DNA of 64,000 bases from Candidatus Omnitrophota bacterium (GCA_023819375.1 JAMWDI010000005.1:124001-188000), one strand, 5' to 3'. Shown: positions 32,368-41,662, counted from the stretch's first letter. Made by a program: numbers and translations. The notes: generated by a model from the sequence alone, not told the origin.

Positions 32368-34049
32368 TCAATTCTCCAACTTCCCAGCAGTGGTAAGTAT
32401 CTTCTACGTCCGCCAACAAAAAATTTAAATACTCCTTTAAAATCAATTTTTTTGAAATTTTCTGGATCATAATTTATTTGAATATTATTTCCTAAATTAA
32501 CTTTCCCATTTGTGATTATTAAACCATTTAGGTTTGTGTTTAGATTTATTTCTTGGGAAGTATTCTGGTAGAAAACAGAATATATACTGCCAATTAAATT
32601 ACCTCCTGAAAGTATAAAATTTTCGGAAGATTCTGATTGGTTAAAAATTAAAAATTTATATAATGCAGGATTAATTTTTATTTCATTAGATATTAAAATG
32701 TTTGACTTTTTCCCAGAGCCACCGGGAACAACATTATCAAAAAATATCATTATGCCAGCAATTTGGTTTTCTCCAAGGGTTATATTCACAGGAGAAGAAA
32801 TGGTTAACTTTAAAGTGGTATTAGAGTCATTAAATAATAAAAGAGAACTTCTTGTTTGACTATTTGTTGAGTCTATTGTTAATGTACCACCATCAATATA
32901 TATTTCATTCCTGCTCATTAAACTTCCTTTAATATTTTTTGCAGTATTTCCCTTTATTTCTATCTTATCAATTCCAACAATATCACCTTTTATTTGTGGG
33001 CCTATAGAATTGTAATTTATAGTTATATTACGTCCTGCCCATAAAGTTGTCTGATTTTCTTTACCAATTGGATTTGGGTTAGAAACCCCAACATATTCAA
33101 TTGTTATATCTTCTTCTGCAACAAGCATCCCTTGTATATTTGGATTGTTGGGATTGGAAAAATCTAAATTTATATTCTGTTCAGAGTAAACAATCCCATT
33201 GTTGTTTAATGTAGTATTTCCTCGTATATTAACAAGTAATGAATAACTTGGATCGGTTTTCTCAAACTTCCATTTTTGATCTATGTTAGAAGATGATAAA
33301 GTGTAAATTTCTGTTGAAGAAGTACGAGTATAATTCCCCCCTGGTACTTCAACTTGTCCGTCTAAATCGGTGTCTTTAAAAATTCTATCGTAAGGGCCTG
33401 AATATTTTAAATCGTAAGGATTGGCTGGTTTATAATTTGTATTTAAAACAGGAACCTGTATGTTTGAAGCGATAGTCTTTGTAAAAGATGATGCTGAACC
33501 AGTAATAGAAAATGCAAAAATATTTCCTTTTCCAGAAATACCATTTCCAAATTGAACACTGTTTGCATATATTAGATGTTTATTAAATGCTTCTGGAATT
33601 CCCTGGGTTTCTACACTTAAGCCTTCGTTTAATTTATCCCCTCTTTTAAGTTCTGTTTCACTTCTTATTTCAAAAGATATTTTTACTTGTCTACCTTTAT
33701 ATGAACCTACCGCAAGGATTTTTGTATCTTCACCAGTATTATCCGGATCTATTTTTAATTTACATTCACCCTTTTTACCCCCAACATAATATTCAATAGC
33801 AGTTTCCGGATTTGTTTCAGTTTGGCCTTCTCCCCATGGATAACAGCCAGTATCATATTTTTCATAATTTATTTTGTAAAGCCAATGTTGTATTCCTGCT
33901 TCTGCTATTTCAAGGGCTATTAGTTTATCTTTGTAGTAGTTTGCTCTTCTTAGTGAAATTGTTGCTGATAAAACAACTGTAAGAATAATTGAAGAAAACA
34001 AAACAATCATTACAATTACTGCAATTAAGGCTACACCTTTCTTTTTCAT
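32361..34049 (-). CDS. PilX/GspK-like large pilus protein with beta-helix-like body
   Basis: A 562-aa protein. The N-terminus KKKGVALIAVIVMIVLFSSI is a prepilin-like helix without the usual Glu at +5, and IALEIAEAGIQHWLYK is the typical PilX block. Residues ~150-530 are asparagine-rich repeats of short strands (NTTLNNNGIVYS, GNTAKNIKGSLMS), suggesting a parallel beta-helix surface domain. First gene of the three-gene pilin operon. The exposed domain may bind a surface or polymer. Confidence 0.72.
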   Translation of the reverse strand: MKKKGVALIAVIVMIVLFSSIILTVVLSATISLRRANYYKDKLIALEIAEAGIQHWLYKINYEKYDTGCYPWGEGQTETNPETAIEYYVGGKKGECKLKIDPDNTGEDTKILAVGSYKGRQVKISFEIRSETELKRGDKLNEGLSVETQGIPEAFNKHLIYANSVQFGNGISGKGNIFAFSITGSASSFTKTIASNIQVPVLNTNYKPANPYDLKYSGPYDRIFKDTDLDGQVEVPGGNYTRTSSTEIYTLSSSNIDQKWKFEKTDPSYSLLVNIRGNTTLNNNGIVYSEQNINLDFSNPNNPNIQGMLVAEEDITIEYVGVSNPNPIGKENQTTLWAGRNITINYNSIGPQIKGDIVGIDKIEIKGNTAKNIKGSLMSRNEIYIDGGTLTIDSTNSQTRSSLLLFNDSNTTLKLTISSPVNITLGENQIAGIMIFFDNVVPGGSGKKSNILISNEIKINPALYKFLIFNQSESSENFILSGGNLIGSIYSVFYQNTSQEINLNTNLNGLIITNGKVNLGNNIQINYDPENFKKIDFKGVFKFFVGGRRRYLPLLGSWRIEW

Positions 34050-34135
34050 ATTTGCTCCACTTTATTTTACCTTTATCTTTTTTAAAATGTCAAATTTTCT
34101 CAAATTTTTATTAATTTGACATTTAAAATTTATGA

Positions 34136-34141
34136 TATAAT
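34136..34141 (+). promoter_or_regulatory. -10 box of the epimerase operon
   Basis: Perfect TATAAT 10 nt before ATG 34152, so the transcript would start within a few nucleotides of the start codon. A TTGACA lies at 34116-34121 but only 14 bp away, too close for a normal spacer; the -35 assignment is uncertain. Confidence 0.4.
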
Positions 34142-34151
34142 TATTTGGAAA

Positions 34152-35123
34152 ATGGGAAAGATTTTAGTAACAGGGGCTTGTGGTTTCATTGGTTGGAAAG
34201 TTTGTGAAAAATTGCTTGAAAGAGGAGAAGAAGTTTTAGGTGTTGATGATTTAAATGATTATTATGATGTAAGATTAAAAAATTGGCGTCTTGAAAAGTT
34301 AAGAAAAAATAAAAATTTCCTTTTTGTAAAATTTGACATCTCTAAAAAGGAAATAAGATATATAGTAAAGGAAGCAAAACCAGATATAATAATAAATCTT
34401 GCTGCTCGTGCTGGTGTAAGGGCAAGTATAGAAAATCCAGACATATATTATCAGACAAATGTTATAGGAAATTTAAATCTTCTTGAATGTGCAAAAGAAT
34501 TTGGAATTAAAAAATTTATTTATTCTTCAAGTTCTTCTTTATATGCTGGTTGTAAAATTCCATTTTCAGAGGACTTACCTGTAAATGAACCAATTTCTCC
34601 TTATGCAGCAAGTAAAAAAGCAGGAGAAATTACCTGTTTTACATACCATTACCTCTATGGCATAGATATTGTAATATTCAGATATTTTACTGTTTATGGA
34701 CCTGCTGGAAGGCCTGATATGAGTATTTTTAAATTTATAAAGTTAATAGATGAGGAAAAAGAAATAACGGTTTATGGTGATGGAACTCAAAGTAGGGATT
34801 TTACTTATATAGATGATATTGCAGAAGGAACAATTTCTGGTTTGAATCTATCAGGTTTTCATATAATAAATCTTGGAAGCAGTTTTCCACATTCATTAAA
34901 CGAAGTAATAAAAATAATTGAGGAAAAATTAAATAAAAAAGCAAAGATTGTTTATGCTCCATTCCCTAAAACAGATTTAAAAATAACATATGCTGATATT
35001 ACAAAAGCCAAAAAATTATTGAACTGGGAACCAAAAACAAAAATTGAAGAAGGGATTGAGAAAACAATACTCTGGTATATTGAAAATAAACACTGGCTTA
35101 AATATATTATGTTAAAGGACTGA
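34152..35123 (+). CDS. NAD-dependent sugar nucleotide epimerase (UDP-glucuronate epimerase-like)
   Basis: A 323-aa extended SDR protein: NAD motif GACGFIG (8-14), catalytic YAASK, and a late YGDGTQSRDFTYIDD block. The DDLNDYYDVRLKNWRLEKL stretch at ~35-55 is a mark of the UDP-glucuronate 4-epimerase subgroup. It starts at ATG 34152 without a Shine-Dalgarno site. It is followed by a second epimerase with a 1-bp overlap, which suggests a role in making surface polysaccharide. Confidence 0.83.
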   Translation: MGKILVTGACGFIGWKVCEKLLERGEEVLGVDDLNDYYDVRLKNWRLEKLRKNKNFLFVKFDISKKEIRYIVKEAKPDIIINLAARAGVRASIENPDIYYQTNVIGNLNLLECAKEFGIKKFIYSSSSSLYAGCKIPFSEDLPVNEPISPYAASKKAGEITCFTYHYLYGIDIVIFRYFTVYGPAGRPDMSIFKFIKLIDEEKEITVYGDGTQSRDFTYIDDIAEGTISGLNLSGFHIINLGSSFPHSLNEVIKIIEEKLNKKAKIVYAPFPKTDLKITYADITKAKKLLNWEPKTKIEEGIEKTILWYIENKHWLKYIMLKD

Positions 35124-36052
35124 TGGCAAAAATTCTTGTAACTGGTGGAGCAGGATTTATAGGAAGTCATACAGTTGATAGATTGATTGAAGAAGGAAAT
35201 GAAGTTGTTGTAATTGATAATCTTTCAACAGGTTTTTTAAAGAATTTAAATGAAAAAAGTATCTTCTTTAATGTGGATATAAGAGATAGAAAAAGATTAA
35301 AAGAAATATTTGAAAAGTACAAGTTTGATTTTGTTTTCCATTTTGCTGCTCAAATAAATGTAAGAAAAGGGGAAGAAGATCCATTTTTTGATGTAGATGT
35401 AAATGTCTTTGGTCTTTTAAATCTTCTTGAGGAACTTAAAAAAAATCCACCTAAAAAAATTATTTTCTCATCAACAGGTGGAGTTATGTATGGGATGCCA
35501 GATATATATCCGACGCCTGAATCAGTTGAACCTTTTCCTACGTGTATCTATGCAATCTCAAAATTAACCTGTGAAAAATTATTATATGCTTATTGGAAAA
35601 ATTATGATATCAATTTTGTTGCTTTAAGATATGGAAATGTTTATGGTCCACGACAAAATTATCTTTCGGAAGCAGGAGTTATAGCAATTTTTATTTCAAG
35701 AATTATTGAAAGTAAAGAATGTGTAATTTTCGGAGATGGGGAACAAACAAGAGATTTTATTTATGTAGATGATGTAGTTGATGTAAATATGCTTTTTATG
35801 AAAAATGAATTAAATGGAATTTTCAATATTGGAACAGGAGTTGAAACAACAGTCAATAGAATTTTTGATATTATAAAAGAAAATATAAAAATGGATTGCA
35901 AAAAGGTTTATGGACCGCCTAAAAAAGGAGAACCAAGAAGGAGCTGTCTTTCAATTGAAAAAGTTAAAAATCTTACTGGATGGTTTCCTAAATATTCAAT
36001 TGAAGAGGGAATTAAGAAGACTATAGAATGGTTTTTATCTCAAAATCAATAA
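35123..36052 (+). CDS. UDP-glucose 4-epimerase-like SDR protein (GalE family)
   Basis: A 309-aa protein: GGAGFIGSH, IDNLSTG, FHFAAQINV, catalytic YAISK and RYGNVYGPRQ. It resembles the GalE2 subgroup in bacteria that interconverts UDP-glucose and UDP-galactose or the N-acetyl forms. The exact sugar cannot be read from the sequence. It is cotranscribed with the previous epimerase. The 3' end overlaps the convergent prepilin gene by 7 bp. Confidence 0.85.
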   Translation: MAKILVTGGAGFIGSHTVDRLIEEGNEVVVIDNLSTGFLKNLNEKSIFFNVDIRDRKRLKEIFEKYKFDFVFHFAAQINVRKGEEDPFFDVDVNVFGLLNLLEELKKNPPKKIIFSSTGGVMYGMPDIYPTPESVEPFPTCIYAISKLTCEKLLYAYWKNYDINFVALRYGNVYGPRQNYLSEAGVIAIFISRIIESKECVIFGDGEQTRDFIYVDDVVDVNMLFMKNELNGIFNIGTGVETTVNRIFDIIKENIKMDCKKVYGPPKKGEPRRSCLSIEKVKNLTGWFPKYSIEEGIKKTIEWFLSQNQ

Positions 36053-36747
36053 GAAGATTTTTCCCATTCTGCATCACTTATAAAAACATTATAATCTCTA
36101 AAAGCAAGATTTAAAACTTTTTGTTTAAAATTATAATAATGCCAGAAACATCTAACAATAGGAACTTGTCCTCCAAATCCGTGCATTGATTGCCAAATTT
36201 TTGCTTCTTTCCAAGTAACTATTCCATCTCCATTTGTATCTGCTTGTTGAATTTCTTCTGGAGTATGGGTACTTTCAAACCACTTACAATGGGTTGGAGC
36301 AAATTCATAAGTGTAAGAACATTTTTCAATATTAGGGTTTCTATAACTATATGCAACTGTATCAAACTCAGAAGGAGTATAGGAATAATAAATCTGAACC
36401 TTTGATAATGGAATATCATTTATTTCAGGAAAGGCTGGATTTCCATGGCCCCTTGTCCCTTTATTTAAATCAGTTAGACATAGAAATATTTTACCTGTTC
36501 CGAGATAATTTGTCCCAAGTCCAATAACTTCACTTTTACATAAATTTGAAAGCCACACAGGATATTCGTCATAATCTTGATAATACATTTCAATAGCAAG
36601 TCCTATCTGATGAAGATTATTTATACAGTTTGCCTGTCTCCCCTTTTCTCTTGCAGTTGAAAGAGATGGTAAAATTTGACCTGCAAGCATTGAAATTATT
36701 GCAATTACAACTAAAAGTTCAATTAAGGTAAAACCTGTTTTTTTCAT
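36046..36747 (-). CDS. Second DUF1559-type prepilin
   Basis: A 233-aa protein with the leader MKKTG, then [20 protein letters not shown] and STAREKGRQANCINNLHQIGLAI. The C-terminal H-X9-DG signature is replaced by HYYNFKQKVLNLAFRDYNVFISDAEW, a variant seen in some members. A region near residue 165 (ADTNGDGIVTWKEA) resembles a dockerin or EF-hand calcium loop. It overlaps the HEAT protein start by 1 bp. Confidence 0.82.
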   Translation of the reverse strand: MKKTGFTLIELLVVIAIISMLAGQILPSLSTAREKGRQANCINNLHQIGLAIEMYYQDYDEYPVWLSNLCKSEVIGLGTNYLGTGKIFLCLTDLNKGTRGHGNPAFPEINDIPLSKVQIYYSYTPSEFDTVAYSYRNPNIEKCSYTYEFAPTHCKWFESTHTPEEIQQADTNGDGIVTWKEAKIWQSMHGFGGQVPIVRCFWHYYNFKQKVLNLAFRDYNVFISDAEWEKSSY

Positions 36748-37433
36748 TATTTGCCCCTTTTTTGAAATTCTTTTATAGTATCATATATATTTTTTTTAAA
36801 TTCTGGGTTTTCTTCTTCATAATAACAATTCCATAAAGAAACTTCAATTTCTTCCCATTTGCCAACATCTTTTATTAATCCGAGGGCTTTCTGTCTTATT
36901 TCTAAATCCTCATCTTTATTTTCAATTATTTTTAAAAGTTTATCCTGATAGGCAGGAGACTTCATATAAGATAAAATCTTTAATTTTGTTTCTTTATCTT
37001 CTTTGTCAAACCTATTTATAAGGATTTCAATATTTTTTCTATCAAGTTTTAAAATCGTCTCAAATGTTATTTCTTTTAAAGTTTTGTCAGAACTGTCAAG
37101 ATATGAAAGTAGTTTATTAAAATCTATCTGTCCTATACTGTAAGCACTAATCCTTTTTAATTCAAGGTCCTCGTCTTGCAAAAAAATTTTTTCTATTTCA
37201 GGTAAAATTTCTTTTATTTTTAAATTACCTGCTATATAAATCCCATATTTTTTTTCTTCTTTATTAGGACTTTTCAAATATTTTAAATATATTTTTGGTG
37301 TTGGAGTTTTATTTCTTCTTATTGCCCATAAAGAAACTCTTAAAATTGAAAGGAAAAGAACAAAAGAGGCAATTAAAAAAACAATCTTCTTTTTTTTCTC
37401 AAGTGCTCTGTAAAAATCAATTATTTTAGACAT
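36747..37433 (-). CDS. Membrane-anchored HEAT-repeat protein
   Basis: A 228-aa protein. Residues 15-35 form a single transmembrane helix; the rest consists of HEAT-like helical pairs (ISAYSIGQIDFNKLLSYLDS, EIRQKALGLIKDVGKW). Likely a scaffold at the membrane, perhaps for the pilin encoded next to it. The exact partner is unknown. Confidence 0.65.
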   Translation of the reverse strand: MSKIIDFYRALEKKKKIVFLIASFVLFLSILRVSLWAIRRNKTPTPKIYLKYLKSPNKEEKKYGIYIAGNLKIKEILPEIEKIFLQDEDLELKRISAYSIGQIDFNKLLSYLDSSDKTLKEITFETILKLDRKNIEILINRFDKEDKETKLKILSYMKSPAYQDKLLKIIENKDEDLEIRQKALGLIKDVGKWEEIEVSLWNCYYEEENPEFKKNIYDTIKEFQKRGK

Positions 37434-37477
37434 TTTTAAGTAAAATTGTACCTCTAAAATGTTAAAAAATCAAGTTT

Positions 37478-38332
37478 TTATGCTTCTCTTATTATACATT
37501 CTTTTCTTATTTGTGAAAAATCAAAATGTTCAATAATATTTAAAGTTTTTTTATCTCTATATCCAGATATCTCTTCCTTAATTCCCAAACTTTTTCTTAT
37601 ACTTTCCATCATTATTTCTCTTATATATTTTCCGATTAAAGACGAAAGACAGGCAACAGGTGAAACTTTCTCCACATCCTTTACAAAAAAAATTTTAAAA
37701 TCATAATTTTCATCAAAAAGTTTATAACCTGAAAAATTTAAAGTTTCTTTATAGATTTTTATTTGAAATTGTGGAAAAAAATAATAAAGGTAATTTTTAT
37801 AAAAAGTTAAACTTCCGATTTTCCCACAGAAAAACTCAACATTTTTAAATTTTATAAAATCTCTTATTATTTCACAAAAATTTTTCAAATTTAAAATAAA
37901 TTTAGAATTCCCTTGGGTTAAAAATTTATTTAAAAAAAAGGGACACACAACATTTATTTTTATTTCCTTTAACTCTGTTCCAATCTTTATTAACTCTAAA
38001 AATTCATCAATAATCTTATCAGAAATTTCATTTTTAAATTCCAAAGGCATATTTTTTAAACAGAAATTTTCTTTAAATATGCAATTAAAAGAAGTAAATT
38101 CTTCAAAAATTTCAAAAGGTGATTTTGGGAATCTTCTTTTAAAAATGAAAAATAATACAATTGCTATTTTTTCAATTTTCAAAAAATCCTTTTTACTTCT
38201 GTATATCAATTTGCTATCTTTTATAAAGGAAGGAATTTTTATCCCTTTTTCTGCAATAATACCGCTTACAACCAGTGGGCCTAAGATTGGACCAAAGCCA
38301 TTTTCATCAATACCACAAATATACTTTTTCAT
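37478..38332 (-). CDS. Divergent RNase HII-like protein
   Basis: A 284-aa protein. The N-terminal GIDENGFGPILGPLVVSG block and the later DVEKVSPVACLSSLIGKYIRE and SGYRDKKT match the RNase H type 2 fold. Where many PVC relatives have VDRQGG, this has FCGKIGS, so one catalytic acid is not apparent. I chose ATG 38332, which has a promoter-like box 8 nt upstream. A longer start at 38368 has no support. It might process RNA/DNA hybrids, but activity is uncertain. Confidence 0.6.
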   Translation of the reverse strand: MKKYICGIDENGFGPILGPLVVSGIIAEKGIKIPSFIKDSKLIYRSKKDFLKIEKIAIVLFFIFKRRFPKSPFEIFEEFTSFNCIFKENFCLKNMPLEFKNEISDKIIDEFLELIKIGTELKEIKINVVCPFFLNKFLTQGNSKFILNLKNFCEIIRDFIKFKNVEFFCGKIGSLTFYKNYLYYFFPQFQIKIYKETLNFSGYKLFDENYDFKIFFVKDVEKVSPVACLSSLIGKYIREIMMESIRKSLGIKEEISGYRDKKTLNIIEHFDFSQIRKECIIREA

Positions 38333-38340
38333 TATTAATA

Positions 38341-38368
38341 ATTTTATAACATCATTTGTTTCTAACAA
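38341..38368 (-). promoter_or_regulatory. Candidate leaderless promoter of the RNase HII-like gene
   Basis: On the minus strand TTGTTA (38363-38368), 16-bp spacer, TAAAAT (38341-38346), ending 8 nt before the start codon. No Shine-Dalgarno sequence. Confidence 0.4.
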
Positions 38369-38395
38369 AATATTTTTTAAATTATTTATTTGGTT

Positions 38396-38424
38396 TTGAC
38401 TGTAAAAAGAAAAAAAGATAAAAT
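38396..38424 (+). promoter_or_regulatory. Promoter of the RecB/Cas4-like nuclease gene (leaderless)
   Basis: TTGACT (38396-38401), 17-bp spacer and TAAAAT (38419-38424). The ATG at 38432 falls at the expected transcription start, 7 nt after the -10 box. Confidence 0.55.
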
Positions 38425-38431
38425 TTTAAAA

Positions 38432-39202
38432 ATGAGCGAAAGAAAGAAAAAAACTGCACTTTCTGCACATAGTTTAAGTATATTTATTGAATGTCCACGA
38501 TGTTTTTATCTATCAATTAAAAAGAAAACCTCAAGACCAAGAGGGCCAATGCCTTCAATTGCAACAGGAATAGACTTATTAATAAAGGAATACTTTGAAT
38601 TTTTCAGAAAGAAGAACCAACTTCCACCTTTTCTTTCTGGTAAAGTAGATGGAGAGTTAATTTCCAATCTTAAAAAGACTTATTACTACGATTTAGATGA
38701 AAATAAAGATTTTTATATCTGGGGACATCTTGACGAAGTAATTAAACTTAAAAATGGACTATATGTCCCTCTTGATCATAAAACAAGAGCAAGCAAACCT
38801 AAAGAGGAACCACATGATGCTTACAAGTTCCAACTCGGTGTCTATTCTTTACTATTGAAAAAAGAAAATAATGGAGAAGTTGTTGATTTTGGCTATCTTG
38901 TTTATTATTATCCTGAAAAGGGATTAATAGATTACGAAGCAAATGAGATTAAAAATATAATAAATTTCAGTTTTGAGTTAAAAGAAGTTAAACTTAATAT
39001 AAATGAAGTTAATGAAGTAATAAATGATGCAATAAAATGTTTAGAAAATGATAAGCCCCCAGAAAGTAGTAGAGATTGTGAGTATTGTAAATGGATAAAG
39101 AAAGTAAAATTTTACTATTTAGATGAATTTGAGGAAGATGAAAAATTAAAAGAAGATGAAAAAATAGAAGAAATTTCTTTTCCTGATGGAAAACTGTTTT
39201 AA
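38432..39202 (+). CDS. PD-(D/E)XK nuclease of RecB/Cas4 type
   Basis: A 256-aa protein. The nuclease motifs are HLDEVI (D), LDHKTR (the D-x-K pair) and the FQLGVYSLLL helix (QxxxY). CPRC near the N-terminus and CEYC near the C-terminus have the layout of the iron-sulphur cluster in Cas4 and AddB, although the usual fourth ligand pattern is not complete. There is no CRISPR array in the window, so a repair role is more likely. The protein ends in an acidic tail. Confidence 0.78.
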   Translation: MSERKKKTALSAHSLSIFIECPRCFYLSIKKKTSRPRGPMPSIATGIDLLIKEYFEFFRKKNQLPPFLSGKVDGELISNLKKTYYYDLDENKDFYIWGHLDEVIKLKNGLYVPLDHKTRASKPKEEPHDAYKFQLGVYSLLLKKENNGEVVDFGYLVYYYPEKGLIDYEANEIKNIINFSFELKEVKLNINEVNEVINDAIKCLENDKPPESSRDCEYCKWIKKVKFYYLDEFEEDEKLKEDEKIEEISFPDGKLF

Positions 39203-39294
39203 CCCTTTTTTATTGATCTATAAAGAGAATAAACAAAGAGAAAAATAATAATACTCCAGGATAATATAAGCATAAACCAACCACTAAGTTTCAA
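39199..39294 (-). CDS. 31-aa partner peptide of the NSS transporter (MetS-like)
   Basis: A TTG start at 39294, preceded by AAGGAG at a 6-nt spacing, gives (M)KLSGWFMLILSWSIIIFLF and ends SLYRSIKKG. It is a single membrane helix with a basic end, overlapping the transporter stop by 11 bp. Small subunits of this kind (MetS) accompany bacterial NSS transporters and are required for methionine and alanine import in Corynebacterium. Length, location and charge pattern fit; sequence similarity is too short to prove it. An ATG inside would give 24 aa. Confidence 0.6.
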   Translation of the reverse strand: MKLSGWFMLILSWSIIIFLFVYSLYRSIKKG

Positions 39295-40828
39295 TTTTCT
39301 CTCCTTTTCTGTCCCAAGATATTTTAACAAGAATACATAAAACAACAAAGATAACAAGAAGTATAAACCGTGTTATCAAAATATAAGGTAAGTTTTCAGG
39401 CTTAACATTTTTAAGTAAAAGTGTGGGAATTGCATACTGAACTGTCCAGAAAAGCAAAATAAAAATTAGAAAGGAAGGAGTTATGTATTTTATTATAAAT
39501 TTATAAAAAGAAGGTAAATTTATATCTGAACCAGAATGCATTTCTTCCCAGGCATTTTCCATGCCAAAAATCCAGGCAAAAAGAATTGTTTCAATGGTTG
39601 CAAAAATAACAAGAGCAAATGTTCCTCCCCAGAAATCAAGTTCATCAATAACTCCTTTACTTAAAAAGAAAATTGCAAAATTGGAGAGAAGAAAACATAT
39701 TATTCCGAAAATTAAAACACACTTTTTCTTTGATAAATTGAATTCATCTTCAAGAAAGGCAATTGCTGGCTGAGCAAGAGATATTGAAGAGGTAAGTCCT
39801 GCAAGGAATAACAGAAAGAACCACATTATTTCAAAAATTCTTCCAAAAGATAAAGATTTTAATATCAGTGGCATTGTAACAAAACCAAGATCAAAAGAAC
39901 CCTGATTTGCAATTTCTTTTATTCCAACTGGGCCAAAAAAAACAAAGGCTGCAGGAATAACTATACTTCCCCCAAGTATAACTTCAGCAAACTCATTTGT
40001 GCTAGCACTTGTAAGACCTGAAAGTAAAACATCATCATCTTTACTTAAATAACTTGCGTAGGTAAGAATTACTCCAATTCCAACACTTAAAGTAAAAAAT
40101 ATCTGTCCTGCCGCTGAAAGCCAGACCCTTGCATCTTTTAAAGAAGAGAATTCAGGATTCCATAAAAATCCAAGGCCATTTAATGGACTCCAGTCAGGAT
40201 TTAACTCATTTTTTAAAGTAAGAACTCTTATAACAAGAATAATGGCAAATAAAAATAAAGTTGGCATAGCAACTTTACAAACTCTCTCTATTCCTCTTTT
40301 AATTCCAAAATAAATAATTATTAAATTTAGACTGAAAGTCAAAATGAAAAAAATGTAAGCAGTGAGAATAGATGAAAAATATTGATTTTTAACAATACCT
40401 CTAAAACCATTCAAAAACTCAACCATTTCATGTGTTGAGTTAATTGAAGCAAAATCATTTCTTAAAGGGAAAAAAGTATAAGCCAGAAGCCACGATTCAA
40501 TATAAGTATAATATATAAAAATGGCGATTGGTCCAAAAATTCCAATTACACCAAAATACTTGATAAATCTATTCTTCCTCCATAATGTATGGAAAATACC
40601 AGGTGCAGTTCCATGTCCAAATCCTCCACCAAATCTTCCTATCGTCCATTCAATCCACATTAGTGGTATACCAAGAAGAAAAAGAGAAATAAAATAGGGA
40701 ATCATAAATGCTCCGCCACCATTTTTTACTGCCTGAACTGGAAACCTAAGAAAATTACCAAGACCAACAGCACTTCCAGCAACTGCAAGAATAACACCTA
40801 TTTTACTTCCCCATCTTTCTCTTTTCAT
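39284..40828 (-). CDS. Sodium:neurotransmitter (NSS) family amino-acid symporter
   Basis: A 514-aa protein with 12 or so membrane helices. The N-terminus has the classic block WGSKIGVILAVAGSAVGLGNFLRFP and GGGAFMIPYF, the unwound TM1 that binds sodium and substrate. It imports an amino acid with Na+; the substrate cannot be deduced. It is downstream of a TIM-barrel isomerase by 2 bp and is followed by the small subunit. It would use the sodium gradient made by the hydrogenase/Mrp complex. Confidence 0.92.
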   Translation of the reverse strand: MKRERWGSKIGVILAVAGSAVGLGNFLRFPVQAVKNGGGAFMIPYFISLFLLGIPLMWIEWTIGRFGGGFGHGTAPGIFHTLWRKNRFIKYFGVIGIFGPIAIFIYYTYIESWLLAYTFFPLRNDFASINSTHEMVEFLNGFRGIVKNQYFSSILTAYIFFILTFSLNLIIIYFGIKRGIERVCKVAMPTLFLFAIILVIRVLTLKNELNPDWSPLNGLGFLWNPEFSSLKDARVWLSAAGQIFFTLSVGIGVILTYASYLSKDDDVLLSGLTSASTNEFAEVILGGSIVIPAAFVFFGPVGIKEIANQGSFDLGFVTMPLILKSLSFGRIFEIMWFFLLFLAGLTSSISLAQPAIAFLEDEFNLSKKKCVLIFGIICFLLSNFAIFFLSKGVIDELDFWGGTFALVIFATIETILFAWIFGMENAWEEMHSGSDINLPSFYKFIIKYITPSFLIFILLFWTVQYAIPTLLLKNVKPENLPYILITRFILLVIFVVLCILVKISWDRKGEKIET

Positions 40829-40830
40829 TT

Positions 40831-41592
40831 TTAAATATTTAATTTCTTCAAAAATTCAACACATTTTTTATATCCAATCTCCTTATCCTTTCCTTCATAT
40901 TCAGCACATAAAACTCCATTATAATTATTCTCTTTAAGTATTTTTATTGCTGATATTATTGGAATTTCTCCTTCTCCAAGTACTTTTCCAGTATAATTTT
41001 CTCTTGTCCCTGTTCCATCTTTTATATGCGTATGTATAGTATAGGGAGCAATTGCTTTATAAATTTCAATCAATTTTTCAACTGGATAACCATACCATCT
41101 ATAATTCATTGTATCAAGATTTGCTCCAAGATATTTTGATTTTATACTTTCAAAAATTTCAAGCTGGAATTCATAATCATTTGTTAAAATTCCATGATTA
41201 TCAAGCGCAAGATAAACATTTTCTTTTTCTGCAAATTCAACTACCCTTTTTATACCCTCAAAAATCAATTTTTTATAATCTTTTTCATCAATACCTTCTT
41301 TGGGCCATCCACCATCTAATCTTAATTGATTACAACCAATATTTTTAACCTCTTTACAAAGCTCTCCAACCATTTTTACTTGTTTTTCAAACTCTTCTTT
41401 TACTTGAACAAAATCATTCCTTGCTGTAACCTGAGAGATTTTCACATTATATTTCAGTAATAAGATTTCTGCTTCTTTTAAGTGTTCTCTTGAAATCTCA
41501 GCATATTCAACATTATTTTCTGCACACCAGTTTAAAAAATCTTCTAATTTCTGAAAACTAAAATTGTAAAAAATTACTCCAATTTTCTCCAT
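40831..41592 (-). CDS. Sugar phosphate isomerase/epimerase-like TIM barrel (AP endonuclease 2 family)
   Basis: A 253-aa protein. Metal ligand blocks are visible: LALDNHG, GANLDTMN, HTHIKDG and LCAEYEG. The family includes xylose isomerase-like, hydroxypyruvate isomerase and inosose dehydratase enzymes. It is probably cytoplasmic. It starts after AAAGGAG and lies 2 bp upstream of the NSS transporter. Confidence 0.85.
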   Translation of the reverse strand: MEKIGVIFYNFSFQKLEDFLNWCAENNVEYAEISREHLKEAEILLLKYNVKISQVTARNDFVQVKEEFEKQVKMVGELCKEVKNIGCNQLRLDGGWPKEGIDEKDYKKLIFEGIKRVVEFAEKENVYLALDNHGILTNDYEFQLEIFESIKSKYLGANLDTMNYRWYGYPVEKLIEIYKAIAPYTIHTHIKDGTGTRENYTGKVLGEGEIPIISAIKILKENNYNGVLCAEYEGKDKEIGYKKCVEFLKKLNI

Positions 41593-41626
41593 TTTTTCTC
41601 CTTTTTCTTTTTATTTTAATACATTT

Positions 41627-41656
41627 TTGGTAAACTGAAAAATTTTAGGGTATAAT
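41627..41656 (+). promoter_or_regulatory. Promoter of rsmI (leaderless)
   Basis: TTGGTA (41627-41632), 18-bp spacer, perfect TATAAT (41651-41656). The ATG at 41663 is 7 nt after the -10 box, where transcription should begin. No ribosome binding site. Confidence 0.5.
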
Positions 41657-41662
41657 TTAAAA

